Assembly: GCF_964355755.1 (NCBI RefSeq) | Contig: NC_092672.1 | Location: 2,170,001-2,234,000, forward strand | DNA length: 64,000 nucleotides | Source: Antedon mediterranea | Taxonomy: Eukaryota; Echinodermata; Crinoidea; Comatulida; Antedonidae | Direction of reading: 5' to 3' | The notes under the pieces: generated by a model | Databases searched by the model: none | What the model was told of the DNA's origin: nothing | What the model saw: the letters and a program-made list of their open reading frames with translations, nothing else | Shown here: positions 35,206 through 61,683 of the stretch, one piece after another | Layout of the letters: each line of letters opens with the position of its first letter | How positions within the stretch are numbered: the first letter of the stretch is position 1 | Made by a program: the position numbers and the translations under genes

Positions 35206-36190
35206 ATAATAATGAATAAGGAAACATTTATTATTTTTACAGGAGTATCTACTGTATTATATAATGTTTAATTTGCTATAGATTGTAAAAACATCGTAAT
35301 ATCACTTCATCGGTAGTAGATGTGAATGTACTGGGAAGTGTGTAGTAGTACTGAATTTTGCATACTCAATACTGAAAATTATTTGCAGCATGAAATGTTC
35401 GCTAATTTAAATCACTCCCAAATTCGCGAAAGTTTAATACGTGCAAAACTTTTTGGTTTTACACTAAGTACATGTAATCTTCAACTGTAAGTTCACCAAT
35501 ATCACTCCTTTCCACCTTTAAATTAAGTTAAAATGCAACCTTTTATTATGAAAAATTCTGTTTCAGGACAGAACACATGCTTGATAAACAAAATGGACAT
35601 TATTTTGCAACTTTGACTAAAGCTCCTAAATTTTGTTTTTATATTGTGGAAGACATATAAATAGTAAATAATAAATAAGTTTAAAAACTAAATTAACAAC
35701 TTAATAGAGATAATATAAATAGAGAAAATAAATAAAAGTTAATGTTTTAATTAAGAACGTTACTTACCACCAACTGGAAGATGGGACGAAATGAAAACTG
35801 GAGTTAAACAAAGGTAACAAAAGTGTACTATAAATGAGGTCTAAACAAAGAAAGGTCACAAATACCCCACAGGTAAAATATTGCACCAATCAGCACACTA
35901 CAATGCAGGAAAATAAAAACCACCAACTAAACATAGACAGCTGATTGTGCTTTATGTGAAGTTAGAGTATGAACTTAAAAAGTTCAGCTGAATTTGATCC
36001 TCAGACAAAGAGCATATTTTGGTTATGACCACATTGTTTACTAAAAAAGGAAATTAAACTGCTAATAATAGGTGCATGCATACAACAGTCATTACTAATT
36101 GTTTTCTACAGTGTTTGTAGTGAATGTTATATAATTTAATTAACTATACACTTCTTCATAATGCTACAGGCAGTAACTTTTCAATTAGAT
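35206..36190. other. Intergenic DNA, nothing recognised
   Basis: On the minus strand a good donor (GGTG|GTAAGT near 35767) could end a YPEL non-coding exon, but this is a guess. No coding signal. Confidence 0.35.
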
Positions 36191-36299
36191 TTTTAACATT
36201 TTTGTTATTTATTTATACTGAGTGACCTTTTCAGTCAGAGACTGGTCTTTCATAGGGCCCAGTTATGATCAGTGGCTATGTGCGTGTACTAGTACATCG

Positions 36300-36530
36300 A
36301 GGTAACCTCCTAATCGTCTCGAAAGATGTACAGTACTAGGTTCTTTAAAGTGTACATGAGCTAGATGTGTACAGGCACACTGGACCTACGGTTTATAATC
36401 CTTATCCGAGAAGACTCATTCCACCACCGGAACCACATTGAGCGAGTTAGCCTCAAACTCTTGCCGATGTTATGGCTATGTATAATTACGGTTCCACTGT
36501 CTAAACTGCGCGGCCACCGAAATCACTCAA
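36300..36530 (-). mobile_element. tRNA-derived SINE copy (minus strand)
   Basis: Reading the minus strand, an A-box-like GGTGGCCGCGCAGTTTAGAC is followed by AACATCGGCAAGAGTTTGAG, GCTAACTCGCTC and then TTCCGGTGGTGGAA, AAACCGTAGGTCCAGTGT and TACACTTTAAAGAACC. The same order is found in the SINE at 56484-56838. This copy is diverged in the A and B boxes. Confidence 0.75.
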
Positions 36531-36974
36531 TCAATAGTTTTTACATTTAGTAAAACAGATTTTATGCAGACAGGAAGAAGGAATACATGTAGTTTCAATC
36601 CCTCTAGTTTTATTTTACTAATGTTTTCCCCTTTAGTGTGATCTTTTAACAAAGACATTCCACTCTTGCAGTGCATAGCAACAGTTATGGTTTTAAGTTA
36701 TATTAAGAACAGTGTCAATATACTTAATTAAAATTCCGGAAAAAAATGCTATGAAAATAAAGAGGCTCTTATCTACTTCCTCCTTTACACCAGCACTTTA
36801 TTAAATTATAAAACTTAGCTACTTAGCTTAAGAACCAAAGTATTCCATTGTTCTAGTAGTAACTAGTATGCAATTATTACGCCCTGTTTACCTGATCAAT
36901 ATGTACCAGATGGAAGTAACCAATTAAAATCATTTAATTGTATTGCTTTTGAGAATAAAATTTACTCAAAGAGT

Positions 36975-37186
36975 AAAGCGTGGTTCCCACTAGCGACGCA
37001 ACGTAACGCAATCTACGCAACGTAAGAAAATGCCCTTCAAATCATTGTGTTTGCCCCCGCCTGCGTGAAATCAAACCTACGATGTTTGCAGCACTATTGC
37101 GTCGTCGGTTCCCATTTGTGATTACGCAATACAGCACTTTGCGTCGATACGTCGCTGCGTTGCGTTCTAGTGGGAACCAAGCTTCA
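36975..37186. mobile_element. MITE family A copy (long form)
   Basis: Left end GCGTGGTTCCCACTAGCGAC, right end GCGTTCTAGTGGGAACCAAG. The interior matches 8590-8760, including AAGAAAATGCCCTTC and CGCCTGCGTGAAATCAAACC. Confidence 0.93.
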
Positions 37187-37359
37187 ACACATGAGAACAA
37201 ACGCTATCTACTGTAAAATGATGTCATTGTTTACAGCTGTATTGCTTGTTGTATTCAGCTGTGATGTTGAATTGTTGGTAGTAGTGATCAATACAGTTCA
37301 TTCTTTTCCCACAGATTATACACACAAATTCACAATTCATTTTACTTCAAGCTAATGCG

Positions 37360-37484
37360 TAAAGATCTATTAACACTATCAAACTTTATGTGACAAAAAA
37401 TGTGATGTGCCCATATATGGACATGATGTCGTCATATCACTACTATATTTGGGAATATCACTACAATATTTATGCACATCACAC
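37360..37484. mobile_element. MITE family B copy, right end missing
   Basis: Starts AAAGATCTATTAACACTATC, has the CATATATGGACATGATGTCG core and stops after GCACATCACAC without the right terminus. A CATGT tandem (37637-37662) lies further right. Confidence 0.88.
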
Positions 37485-39540
37485 TTCGCCATCGCCATCC
37501 TATCACTTCTTAGTAGGAATGTGTCGCCATTTCTTCCTATATTACAATGCCAATATTGATGAACGAAACACAATAATGATTTACAAAGTGTGATCTTTAC
37601 ATGATGTTCTAATATTTTATAACATAAATTGGACATCATGTCATGTCATGTCATGTCATGTCATTAATTATTAGTAACCTTTGAACATTTTGTTAATTAC
37701 TGCCTATATAGCAGAATTACAGTATGTTAATTAAAAACACATGAGAGGTATTCTGTTGATAGGGCCGGTAGGCGACGTTGTCAGCACTGGAATGTAGTGT
37801 AATGTCAGATCATTGATTACAGATATTTTTTGACTGAATCAATTGTCTAATAATATTTTGTAATTATAATAATATAAGGTGGTTTTATTGTACGCTTGTT
37901 TATTGTATCCGTGTGGTCAGGCACTGTAAACAAAGGTCAGAATTATGTAACTATAACAAACAATACTCCATAGTAAATCAATTTGTGGTAGCCTAGCCTA
38001 TGCCTAATATACAATGTGAATGTAGTGTATTAATTAGTGCATGCAGCATAGGGCTAGCAAAGACTTTCCAGGTCAGGGGCCTGTAATATAGTTAGTAACT
38101 AAACTAGGCTAGTGAGTTCTTTTTCTAGAGTAGAAAAAAGGGTAGGGTAACAAAATTGCATTGACGGTCTATTTTGGATGGAGTGCATCCTTCGAAAGTA
38201 GGCTACGCTTCATCATTGTGAGGGGGTGGGAGTAAAGATCTAGAAGGATGAAAGTACTGGCCTGGGGATAGCAGTTTATTGTCACGAACTGCCACCTACC
38301 TTATGTGAGTAATGTAGGCCAAAAAAAATGTTCGCACCAAAAATCAATGGCGCGCGAAACTACCATTTCGACCATCGCAATTCACACATATACACAGGTA
38401 CACCACACACATATATATTCAACATACGGAGTGAAAACAACTATATTATTAAATAATCCACAAAAACGTATTTTATGATAATCATTTATTAAATACTTAC
38501 ATTATTGCCAAGCTTAGTTTGCATTCAACAGAATATGCAGTAAAAAATTTAGATGTTTCTAAGCTCTCACAACGAAATCCTGTCATTCGTCGCAGTTCCT
38601 TCGCACTTGGTGTGTTGTTTTGACTGCATATGTTTAAGTCACGTGATCAATAATTGGCTACTATTTATTTTGTTACTGGGTAATTATTACAGAATCGCCG
38701 TTAACATTAAAAATAAAATGTTTTTATTTAAGTCCACAATATTTACTCACGTAATATTTATATTATAATAATATTAATATGAAGCTTTATATTCAATATA
38801 AATACATTTTACATCAACAAAAAATGTTATAGTTTGTAATTGTAGGTTGTATAGAAATAATGGAATAGTCCAACCTTTGATATCTGACGTTTGTTATGAT
38901 CACTATGCAAATTAGGTATATCGTCGGAACACGTTTTCCTTTCGCGTACTTTTTGCCAACAATAGAGGGAACATTATAACGAAAACGATTATAATATAAT
39001 TACTAAAATATTACTAAATAAACATCTACCAAAAGAGATTTAATAATATATTTTGTAATAAATCCAATTTATTACCGCACGAAAAACTACAATTTTGCAC
39101 CGTGAACGTGAAACATCCAATTGCCATCTGACATTGATAACGCAATCAATGTCACTTATGAATGAGTTCAATGATCGATCGTAAAACGAAGACATTACAT
39201 TTTTATATAACTTCTCCAGTGAAAATGAATTATTCATAATTCGAAGAACAAAGTTTACGAACCTCGTTAAATGCAAGATGCTGTGACGTCATAATATCTT
39301 AATCACATACTGCATTGTCCCATCCAACCAATCAAAAGGCATATACAAATATTGATAAATAAAATATAACAAAAACAATGACTAAAAATAAATTTATATC
39401 GGCCATATCAATATATGGCGATTATTGTGCAACAAATATCTAATCAGGCCATATGCACCTAACATATTTATGGATATGTTCTCGCACAACATTTATGGAT
39501 ATACTTTGTTACACAAAGCAGGAGTTAAGGCAAAGTCTCC
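37485..39540. other. Intergenic DNA, nothing recognised
   Basis: No exon with convincing splice sites and protein similarity was seen on either strand. It includes an AGGCCTA/CTAGGCTA-rich patch (37990-38120). Confidence 0.4.
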
Positions 39541-39569
39541 CTCTTGAATATGATGGGTGAAGTCTGCTC

Positions 39570-40215
39570 ATATTTTATTTATTTATTTATTTTATTTATT
39601 TATTTCCTTTATTGCATCAAGTAAGCAGTGATGAAGTTGACATAAATATAATAGTAAATATGTAAACACATAGTATAACACAGTCCAAACAAGTAATACT
39701 AAAATATATCATAGTCCACAAATCAGTCTTTCAATGGCCATCATAGTACATTCAGTAACACAAACCAAACAAGTTACTAAAATATATCATAGTCCACAAA
39801 TCAGTCTTTCAATGGCCATCATAGTACATCCAGTAACACAAACCAATAGGGGTTCACAATTTGCTTATCATAACTCAGTTACTGATCATTCACCAATCAT
39901 TGAAAACTCCGTGGAAAGTAATGAAGTTTTTTGTGCGTTGTGTCCGGACTTTGGGGAGGGTGAACGATCTAACGCGTCGAAGCTGATGGTTGTGTGTGGG
40001 AGGTTTAGGTAAGAGAGAGTGTAATATATGATCTTCTTTTTTCATTTTATCAAAGAATTTTCTTGACAACTTCTCGCGGCGTTCAGATAGAGTGATGATG
40101 TTAAGGTATCTGCGGGTATCAGCATACAAGGTACCATCGGGGCATATTATGTTACACGCTCTTCTTTGTATGGCACAAACTTTCTAATCACATTGAAGGA
40201 ATACAAGTTCATCGA
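39570..40215 (-). mobile_element. 5'-truncated non-LTR retrotransposon (LINE) 3' end
   Basis: On the minus strand, 40129-39890 encodes a frame with ADTRRYLNIITLSERREKLS and KFFDKMKKEDHILHSLLP. This resembles the C-terminal end of reverse transcriptases of CR1/L2-like elements, where RREXXXRRFF and LHXLLP are typical. The frame runs out at 39890. The 3' part holds an 80-bp tandem duplication (ATATATCATAGTCCACAAAT, about 39700-39850), and the element ends in a TTTA-rich run on the plus strand (39574-39605), i.e. a TAAA-type tail on its own strand. It is a dead fragment. Confidence 0.7.
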
Positions 40216-40439
40216 TGGTATAAAATCAAATTGCTGGTAATAAAACACATTGATTAAATAAAGTTTTTATTATTATTATTGGGACATGGTAGACTTGGAT
40301 GCAATCAGGTTAGCCCCAATTCATTGTTGTATTACATGCTGCCTGTGGGTCAAATATGGCCAGCAAGTGCATTTTATATGTCCCACAAAGAGCTACTGCT
40401 AAAAAAAGTAATGATAAAAAAAGTGGTAAATGTTGTTAA

Positions 40440-40567
40440 TGTTTAGTTCCCATTTGAGACGCAAGTGATTTCACCAATCACAAGCGATAGATTATTTTAA
40501 GTTTCGCATGTTATTGGTCAACTTGTTTGCCTCCTTTTGTTGCGTCTCTAGTGGGAACCAGGCTTAA
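40440..40567. mobile_element. MITE family A copy (short form)
   Basis: Left end GTTTAGTTCCCATTTGAGAC, right end CTCTAGTGGGAACCAGGCTT, core TTCACCAATCACAAGCGATA. Confidence 0.92.
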
Positions 40568-41157
40568 GCCCACAGGATTCCAGGGGTTCTTTATATATCT
40601 GACCTACAATATTATTTCAATCTGGCCCACTGTTCAGAACATATGCATTACAAGTTTGAATTAAATTATACTCGTCACTCTTCTGTGGTTGAACATTAAA
40701 TAACAATGAAGTTTCACTTGCGTCTATAATGAAGTTTTATATAAATATACATTTTAATAGATTGCAAGTACAGCAGGTATAATTTTAATACACATACATC
40801 CCATAATGATTAGTCTGGGTTCCAGACGGAGTTTTGTCCTAATATTAGTAAAAAGATAAATATTTTGGCACATATGGCGTTTCATACGTATACTACTTGA
40901 TTTTGGATAAGACAAAAATCGCAGTCGAAATAAAAACAAATAAATAAAAAAAAAAGATAATACAGACTTGGGGCAAGTCTACATAATGATGTTCATTTTC
41001 CTCCTCCTAAACCCCCAAGTTTTACAAATTATTTCATACACATCTTGCATGTCTTTCTTGTGTTGTTGGTAATTCTGTATTCATTTAAGTGCCACCACTC
41101 ACTAAATTATTTTTACTAAATATTAAACTGAATCACTTTCTGGAACTGAGAGTCCAA
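40568..41157. other. Intergenic DNA 3' of BOLA2, nothing recognised
   Basis: No gene-like frame with support. Confidence 0.4.
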
Positions 41158-41462
41158 ATCTCTGTCTACAATGTCAAACTATTTTGACCAAAAAAATGCG
41201 ATGTGCTCAAATATGGTAGTGATATGTTCATCACAAAAAATCAAACTTTTAATAGGCTATTTTACAGTTTTAATAAAGTTATTCACTTCTGTAGACAGAC
41301 AATTTTAGTATTTATTTGCTTTAATTTAGGGTTTTTTCAGGTAAATAATTGTTTTCGATCCAGTTTTTGGTCAAAGTGAATAACTATTATGTGACATTAA
41401 AACGACATATTCAACAAAAAATGTAAAAAAAATTATTTTTTAGGAGGCCAATATATCTTTAA
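41158..41462. mobile_element. Chimera of MITE B left half and MITE C right half
   Basis: 41158-41235 is the left half of family B (CTCTGTCTACAATGTCAAAC). From about 41240 the text matches the right part of family C (TTTTAATAAAGTTATTCACT to CAATATATCTTTAA). The joining ends of both are missing. A possible BOLA2 polyadenylation signal (AATAAA on the minus strand) lies at 41316-41311. Confidence 0.75.
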
Positions 41463-41621
41463 ACACACAAATTATGGAAAATGCAATGTAAAAGATACTG
41501 AAGCACATTAGGTTCAGCACTTAATTTTACACTTAGCATACCGACTCCTCTCCCTATTAGAAAATAGGATGGATCCTCCACTGAACAATATGAATAAAAT
41601 GTTCTCTTTAACAATTAATTA

Positions 41622-42798
41622 TTAATGGCCACCACCAACACACTTCATATCGTCTGCTGCTGTGTCATTTGTCTTTGCTGTTTGTTTTGCAAACTGTTCT
41701 GGTGTGAGTGTTTTCATTGTAAATGCATGAATGGATTCCATTTCTTCTTTGATACAACTGTTTACCATCCTGAAACAGAAATAATAAAATGACTTAAAGT
41801 TTAAAGCTTTTTCTACACTATCAAACTAGTTTGACACAAAAACAGAGTGATGATGCCCACATTCGGTGGTGATATGACCATCATCATCATGTTGTCCATA
41901 TATGGGCACACCACATTTTTTTGCTACATGAAGTTTGATAATACCTGTAATAATAATAATATTTATTACCTGTGCTGTTGTAAAAGTCCTTTCCCCTTAA
42001 ATTTGTTTGAAACAATAAAAGCGCTAAATTTGCCTCCACAACCATCCGATAAATCTTCAACATTCTACAAAAGGAAAGGATGACAATGTCAAGGGGGCCT
42101 TATATCCCAGGGGTCCTTATACCCCAGGGGTCCTTATATCCCAGGGGTCCTTATATCCCAGGGGGCCTTATATCCCAGGGGTCCTTATATCCCAGGGGTC
42201 ATACTGTACAGTACAAGTGCAATAATATTTTGTACCAAAATGAGATTATTATATTTTGTTATTCATAAATGGGTGTCTCATGGTCATGGTTCAGAAATCC
42301 TGACAGTATTGCACGGTGCCGGTGGTAGGGTTTTATTAGGAATTTATATAAAATGAATGAAAAGTTGTTTCTGGAAAGAAAAACATATTTTTACCACTCT
42401 GGGGCCTGGAGCATGATGTTAAAAATAGGCATTTGTCATTTGATATCACCATTTTATATCATGAAACTCAACCATGCGTAGCCTAGATTAGTACAGTATA
42501 GTGAATTATTACCCAGCCTATATGACCGCTCGCTATACTAGTAGTAGTAGTAGCTACATACAAAACACTAGGCTAGCTAGCCTAGAGTAGAGAGAGTTGG
42601 TTAGCTAGTCCTAGCCTAGGCCTATGCCTAGCTAGCTAGACATAGTCATAGTAGTAAGTAGGCTACTAGGCCTAGGCCTACTCAAACACGCAAATAAATG
42701 AAATAGAAGAAATGATATATTTTTCAAATACTAACCACATGTTCAGCTTCAAGTTCAATTTTAAGTTTTTTTGCCAGTATTTCTGCAGTTATGGCCAT
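41622..42798 (-). CDS. BOLA2: BolA family protein BOLA2 (three exons, 101 aa)
   Basis: Exons in transcript order: 42798-42736, 42064-41970 and 41769-41622. GT/AG borders, phases 0 and 2, and 306 nt with TAA. The N-terminus MAITAEILAKKLKIELEAEH is followed by VEDLSDGCGGKFSAFIVS, a basic loop GKGLLQQHR and MVNSCIKEEMESIHAFTMKT with LTPEQ. This is the BolA fold. Cys30 and His66 (IHAF) correspond to the cluster-ligand positions of BOLA2, which with monothiol glutaredoxin GLRX3 binds a [2Fe-2S] cluster and delivers iron-sulfur units in the cytosol. A tail of about 20 residues after LTPEQFAKQ, ending KCVGGGH, is longer than in mammals. The start is the only ATG fitting the first exon. Intron 2 is 200 bp and mostly a MITE; intron 1 holds a minisatellite and an AGGCCTA-rich patch. 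Confidence 0.95.
41801..41942. mobile_element. MITE family B copy filling BOLA2 intron 2
   Basis: Left end TTAAAGCTTTTTCTACACTA, core CATCATGTTGTCCATATATG, right end CTACATGAAGTTTGATA. It occupies about 142 of 200 intron bases, leaving about 31 nt to the acceptor and 27 nt to the donor. Confidence 0.9.
42090..42200. repeat. 18-bp minisatellite in BOLA2 intron 1
   Basis: About six units of GGGGTCCTTATATCCCA with small variants (ATACCCC). It begins just upstream of the exon 2 acceptor (42065). Confidence 0.93.
42470..42700. repeat. CTAGGCCTA/CTAGCTAG-rich patch
   Basis: Dense short palindromic words (CTAGCTAG, CTAGGCCTAG, TAGTAGTAGTAG) in BOLA2 intron 1. Simple-sequence character with no clear unit. 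Confidence 0.6.
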
Positions 42799-42969
42799 GT
42801 TTTCACAGTGACTTTCTAGGCTCTCGCACCAGGCCTAGTTAACAACAAAATAACAGCTTTACTTCCCCTCTCCGATCCTCTTGGGGCCCATTCATCGCAT
42901 GCTTGTTTTTGTTAGCTCGAGTATTTAGGAGACATTAAACGCCCTCTAGAGCTAGACGTTACTTTTAAT

Positions 42970-43499
42970 ATTAAAGATGTATTGTCCCTTTGACTAATTC
43001 CAAAAAAAAAAAATACAAGATTTTGAAAAAAGTGGGTCATTTTGAAGTATCATAATAGTTATTAACTTTCACCAAAAATTAGTCGAAAAAAAAATCATTT
43101 AACTGAAATACAGACGTATTTTGGTTCCAGTCAAAGTTTTCGATCAAACATATCTCATAATGCAACACGCTTATTTGGCTACTCTGTATGCATAATCATA
43201 AAACTTCCTTGCGATCTGTGTGAAAAGACCTTCTCAACCATGATGAGTTGTAAACAATCCTAATTAGCATCATGCATATGCATATTTATTGTTTGAAATC
43301 TTTGTTTACTTTTGCTCCTGACGATTTTCCAGACGAAATGTCAAATTAATTTACCTGTTAATTACATAAACTTGTTGTTTTTGGCTCGATTTTTCAACTT
43401 AAAGTGAATGACTTTAATATTACTTTGATATGACCAAATTAAATTTAGAATATTTTGACCTTCATTTTTTGGTGTTCCAAGGGACAATACATCTTTAAA
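42970..43499. mobile_element. MITE family C copy (long form, 530 bp)
   Basis: Ends TTAAAGATGTATTGTCCCTT and AAGGGACAATACATCTTTAA are near-perfect inverted repeats. The interior is AT-rich with no frame. It lies about 170 bp upstream of the BOLA2 start codon. Confidence 0.92.
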
Positions 43500-45835
43500 A
43501 AAAAGTTAAAGAAAAGAGTGTTCGATCGCCTCCTCTCTCTTTATTTTATTATAAGCTATTCCATTTGTTTAAAAAGTTATTTTTGTTTTGTTATGCTTTT
43601 CTTTTAATACGATTTGAAAAAAAAAGATACACCATGGGTTACAACAAAATGAGAAGTAAAGCATTTATTCAATACATTTCAAAATTTACAATAAAGAAAG
43701 GAAATAACTGTCCTCTTTAGATATCTCCTGCACTTTTTTTTTCAAATGCAAGATACTTTACGGTTGTATCATCAAATTTATTTTTCTACGAAAAATCCTC
43801 CTTTCTACCACTGTTTTCCGTAATTAGTAGTAAAATAGCATCCTCTAGATATCAGTTTAAAAAACTGTTTGACTGAAACACGACAAACTACTAAAAGCAT
43901 GGTTTTAGATATCTTTTTCTGTGAATATTTGTACAGAAAGAAAAACCTAGAGCAGATACAACACTACTAAACACATAACTATTACATACATATAAACACT
44001 GTGGTCAGAAAATGGACAAACATCATATTTGCTATGGAAATTTGGAGGTTTTACACATAGGATTCCTGCAAGATGTGAGGAAATGGATTTTGGAAAAAAT
44101 TCTAGTATGAAAATTTAGTAGTGAAGCAGATTTTATCCCGCTGACTTGCATGTGAGAGTCTCAGAGTAGAGATATGACATTATAATATGGACATATTAAC
44201 ATAGAACATTTAAAAAAAGTGTTTATCATACAAAATGCATACTGTATCTATATTAATATCATACCAGTACAAAATCTACAAGCTTAGGTGGTCCATATCC
44301 TGTCCACAGTGCTTACTATAACTACAGAATATACTCTTTATATGTAGAATTTTATATAATGCAGAACCTTCAAAAACAAACTCAATTACCGTGCATAACA
44401 AATAAATTGTATATACTACGGATGAAACATGTCGCATTGACAAAATTGGAATACAGCAAAGCTCTTTTACAAGGTCAGGTGGTAAATTGGACTTCAAAAG
44501 AGATCGTACATTTCATTAATGGATATCGAATGTGTAAGCTTACAGTATTAACATGATGTGAATTGTTTCTTTATAAAATTTAACAAAGATTGAAAATTAT
44601 GGAAATTGCCGTAAAGAAATAGTTAAGTAAAAATTTAACTTTCTTCCAAAAGAGTTGCAATTACTGCTGTCTGTGCAGTTTTTACGTCCTTGATGACAAA
44701 TTTGTGTTTCCAATTTTGCCATATCATATCGGGAACCACAAATATGAATAACTTACAACAATGTATAGGCGTACAAATAATGCATGTTTGTATTAAATAT
44801 ACTGTGTATACGTAGTCGTTTTTCCACAAGGCGAATTTATTCATGTAAATCAACAACATTATGTATATGTGTACACATAAATTTATTTTTGCGATTCAAA
44901 ATATTAGTTAACCAATCAGAAATGTTTGATTTTGCGTGAATATATTTGCCTAGTAGAAAAACAGTATTTAAATATGTCTCTGTGCAATGATACCAACATT
45001 ATTATGCATGCGTTTTAAACATTACTTTGCATGATTTTATTATTTTTTAAATTTGGTATAAACCTTATAGTAAAGTTCCATATATGCACAGCAATTAAGA
45101 ATGCAACTAAGTCTGTAGGTCTTATGTGTTTATATGGTAATAAGCTGCCCATATATGGGTATCATATGTCGTATAGATGATTTTATCATGCCAAGTACAG
45201 ACATATTATAATACTATTATATCATAAAAGCCTTATATTATATCACCTGTTTAACAGTGTGATAATAAAGTAGTGTTTTAGCAAAGTATACATATTTATT
45301 TGTGCTTCTGTCTTAATTTATTGTTTTTGATTATTATTACGATTTTGATACATCATGTTCATGATTTTGACAATTAATATATCAATTAAAACCAGATATT
45401 TTGAACAGGACCGGATCCAGGATTTTTTTTATAAATGGCAGAGAGTTAACATACAGTAATATTAATATTTGAAGATTAAGAGATCAGAAATAGATTATGT
45501 AAATTTAGCTGTCTAATGGAGATTCACAAGATACCTATGGATCCGTCCCTGTTTTAAACAATTATTTTTCCATAGAAAGATTTTATCAATATATTTGGTA
45601 ATAAAATAAGCAAATCATTAACAATATTAATTGATATCAACCATGTCCTAAAATTGGTGTTTTTAAAACTTCCCTGCATATACCGACAACTCTGAAACTT
45701 CTCACAATTTAATTTATAAAACACAATATATTTAACCATTAGTAAACAACATGTTTCTAGGTAAAAATAATTCAATCATGGTTGTTGCTAGGAGACAGTA
45801 ACAGCAGTGTCCATGGTTTCATAGACATGGTATAA
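43500..45835. other. Region between BOLA2 and MAPK, no gene recognised
   Basis: AT-rich. It may include the distal 3' UTR of the minus-strand MAPK gene (AATAAA-type signals on the minus strand occur, e.g. near 43664), but the UTR end cannot be fixed. Confidence 0.35.
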
Positions 45836-45837
45836 TA

Positions 45838-46046
45838 TAAGCTCTAGTAAACTGGTTTAGAATCTAGTAAACTAGTTTAGATTCTAGTAAACTAGTTCAG
45901 ACTAGTAAACTGGTATAGAACCTAGTAAACTAGTTCAGACTAGTAAACTGGTTTAGAACCTATTAAACTGGTTTAGATTCTAGTAAACTAGTTTAGATTC
46001 TAGTAAACTAGTTTAGATTCTAGTTAACTAGTTCAGACTAGTAAAC
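45838..46046. repeat. 20-bp tandem repeat TCTAGTAAACTAGTTTAGAT
   Basis: About ten units of TCTAGTAAACTAGTTTAGAT with variants (TGGTTTAGAA, AGTTCAGAC). Each unit contains the palindrome AAACTAGTTT. Confidence 0.93.
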
Positions 46047-46919
46047 TAAAAGTGATCAATTCTACATTTACTTCTTTAATAGAGTGCTTTAAACAAATAT
46101 GTACATGTATGTCAAAACTATAAACGGTAAACAACATAAAAAAAATCTTAATTTTTTTTTTCTTAATATATAGCAAAATTCTCGCACTGCACAATCCAAG
46201 TGCTCTAATTTATACATCTGCCACTTGCAAAACACAACCGCGTTTGAAGAGTAAAATGAACAGTTTCGATGGTACATGGATTGCGAAATGGGAGAATTAA
46301 ATATCAAACCTAGTAAATTTATCTAGATAGAATTGTAGCTTATTTAACATTATTTTTGTTCAAGAGAGAAAACTGCAAGTATAAAATTGTTTGATAACCT
46401 TGCATCATATTGGAGCCGTTCTCAGAACGTCTCAATTCTTAACATCTAAGTAATTGAATACAGATTTGCGTGACAAAACTTCTTGTTTATTTGTCGATGG
46501 GTATCCTTTTCAAAAACATTTTAAAAAGTCATTAATATAAATATGAGTGTTATAAAAACTAATTTTTCTTTCCAAAAAAAGCAATTTTAATTTTCATAAT
46601 TCATGATTTTGATATATTATATAAATTATTTTGATAATTATATCATGATTTTTATATATATATATATATGTTTATCTGACTGTGTATTCTATTTTTAAAT
46701 TTGAAATTCATAAAATAACTTAATATTTAATTTCTGATATTAAGATTAGGATATCGTCCAAAGCAAGATATCGATATAATTGCTATAGAAAATAGAGGGC
46801 AGTATAGCGGAAGCCTCAAGCTATCATATGATATAATGAATAGTTCAGTTAATTTGAATACATAACGCCGTATGAAGCTAAGTTTTGGATGTGTATAAAA
46901 TAAAGTATCACAGATAATT

Positions 46920-47190
46920 TTCTTATCTCACATATTTGCTATTACAAGCCCATACAATAGATTTCATTGGCTATGTGTAGTCAATGAAGACTTCTGATTG
47001 ATTGTTCTTAATCTTATTTCACATATTTGTTATTACAAGCCCATACAATAGAGTTTCATTGGCTATGTGTAGTCAATGAAGACTTCTGATTGATTGTTCT
47101 TAATCTTATTTCACATATTTGTTATTACAAGCCCATACAATAGAGTTTCATTGGCTATGTGTTGTCAATGAAGACTTCTGATTGGTTGTT
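46920..47190. repeat. About 90-bp tandem repeat x3
   Basis: Units contain TTCACATATTTGTTATTACA, AGCCCATACAATAGAGTTTC, ATTGGCTATGTGTAGTCAAT and GAAGACTTCTGATTGATTGT. Several ATTGG (CCAAT-type) words per unit. Confidence 0.95.
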
Positions 47191-47711
47191 CTGATATCAA
47201 ATACTAACAATAAAGCCAAACCAATCATCTGATTGGTCAAAGTACTTAAGCACCATTCTTATCGCAATTAATAGATTTCGGCAACAAGGAATAGAAGAGA
47301 AAGAATTACAAAAAAAAAAAGAGATAAATTTAGTTGATGACAAAAATTGACTTATTTGAGTTTTATCTATAATAAAGTAATATAGAAAACATTTTCAAAA
47401 AATAGCCATGTTACAATGGAAACCCAACATGGATTTTAACTCACACAGAACAAAAATTCTATCTGAATTAACTGAAAAAGCAATTATACACAAGTCACGC
47501 ATAATACAACTTGAAAATGCCCTTTTCCATTCCAAGTGCGAATGAGTGCTTTAATTATGAAACTACGCACTCTCTGGAACCAATAATTTGTCTGTATACA
47601 ATTCCATCGACAGATATTTACAGCAAATACTGGTGAATGTTGAAGATGATTTTTGTCTGAGCATCCTTTCATAAGCTTGTTATCTCTCCACACTCAAATG
47701 CCTTGTTGAAA

Positions 47712-61517
<13,806 letters not shown>

Positions 61518-61666
61518 CTGTCAAGTAAATACAAAAAAATGATTATTCAATATCAATTTAGTACTATAATTTTTTTTCAATCGTTATATAATGTGATCTC
61601 ATTTCATCTTTCTTGACTTTTTCTATCAATTAAAAGATGATAAATGGCAGTAAAGGTTTAATAATG

Positions 61667-61683
61667 TTACTGCAGTAACTGCA
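61667..61683. repeat. Short PstI-palindrome repeat, partial copy
   Basis: GTTACTGCAGTAACTGC matches the arm of the elements at 20112 and 48384. Confidence 0.5.

Noticed and set aside
37637-37662. CATGT tandem as a regulatory array
   Set aside because: A short simple repeat of about five units with nothing else to support function.
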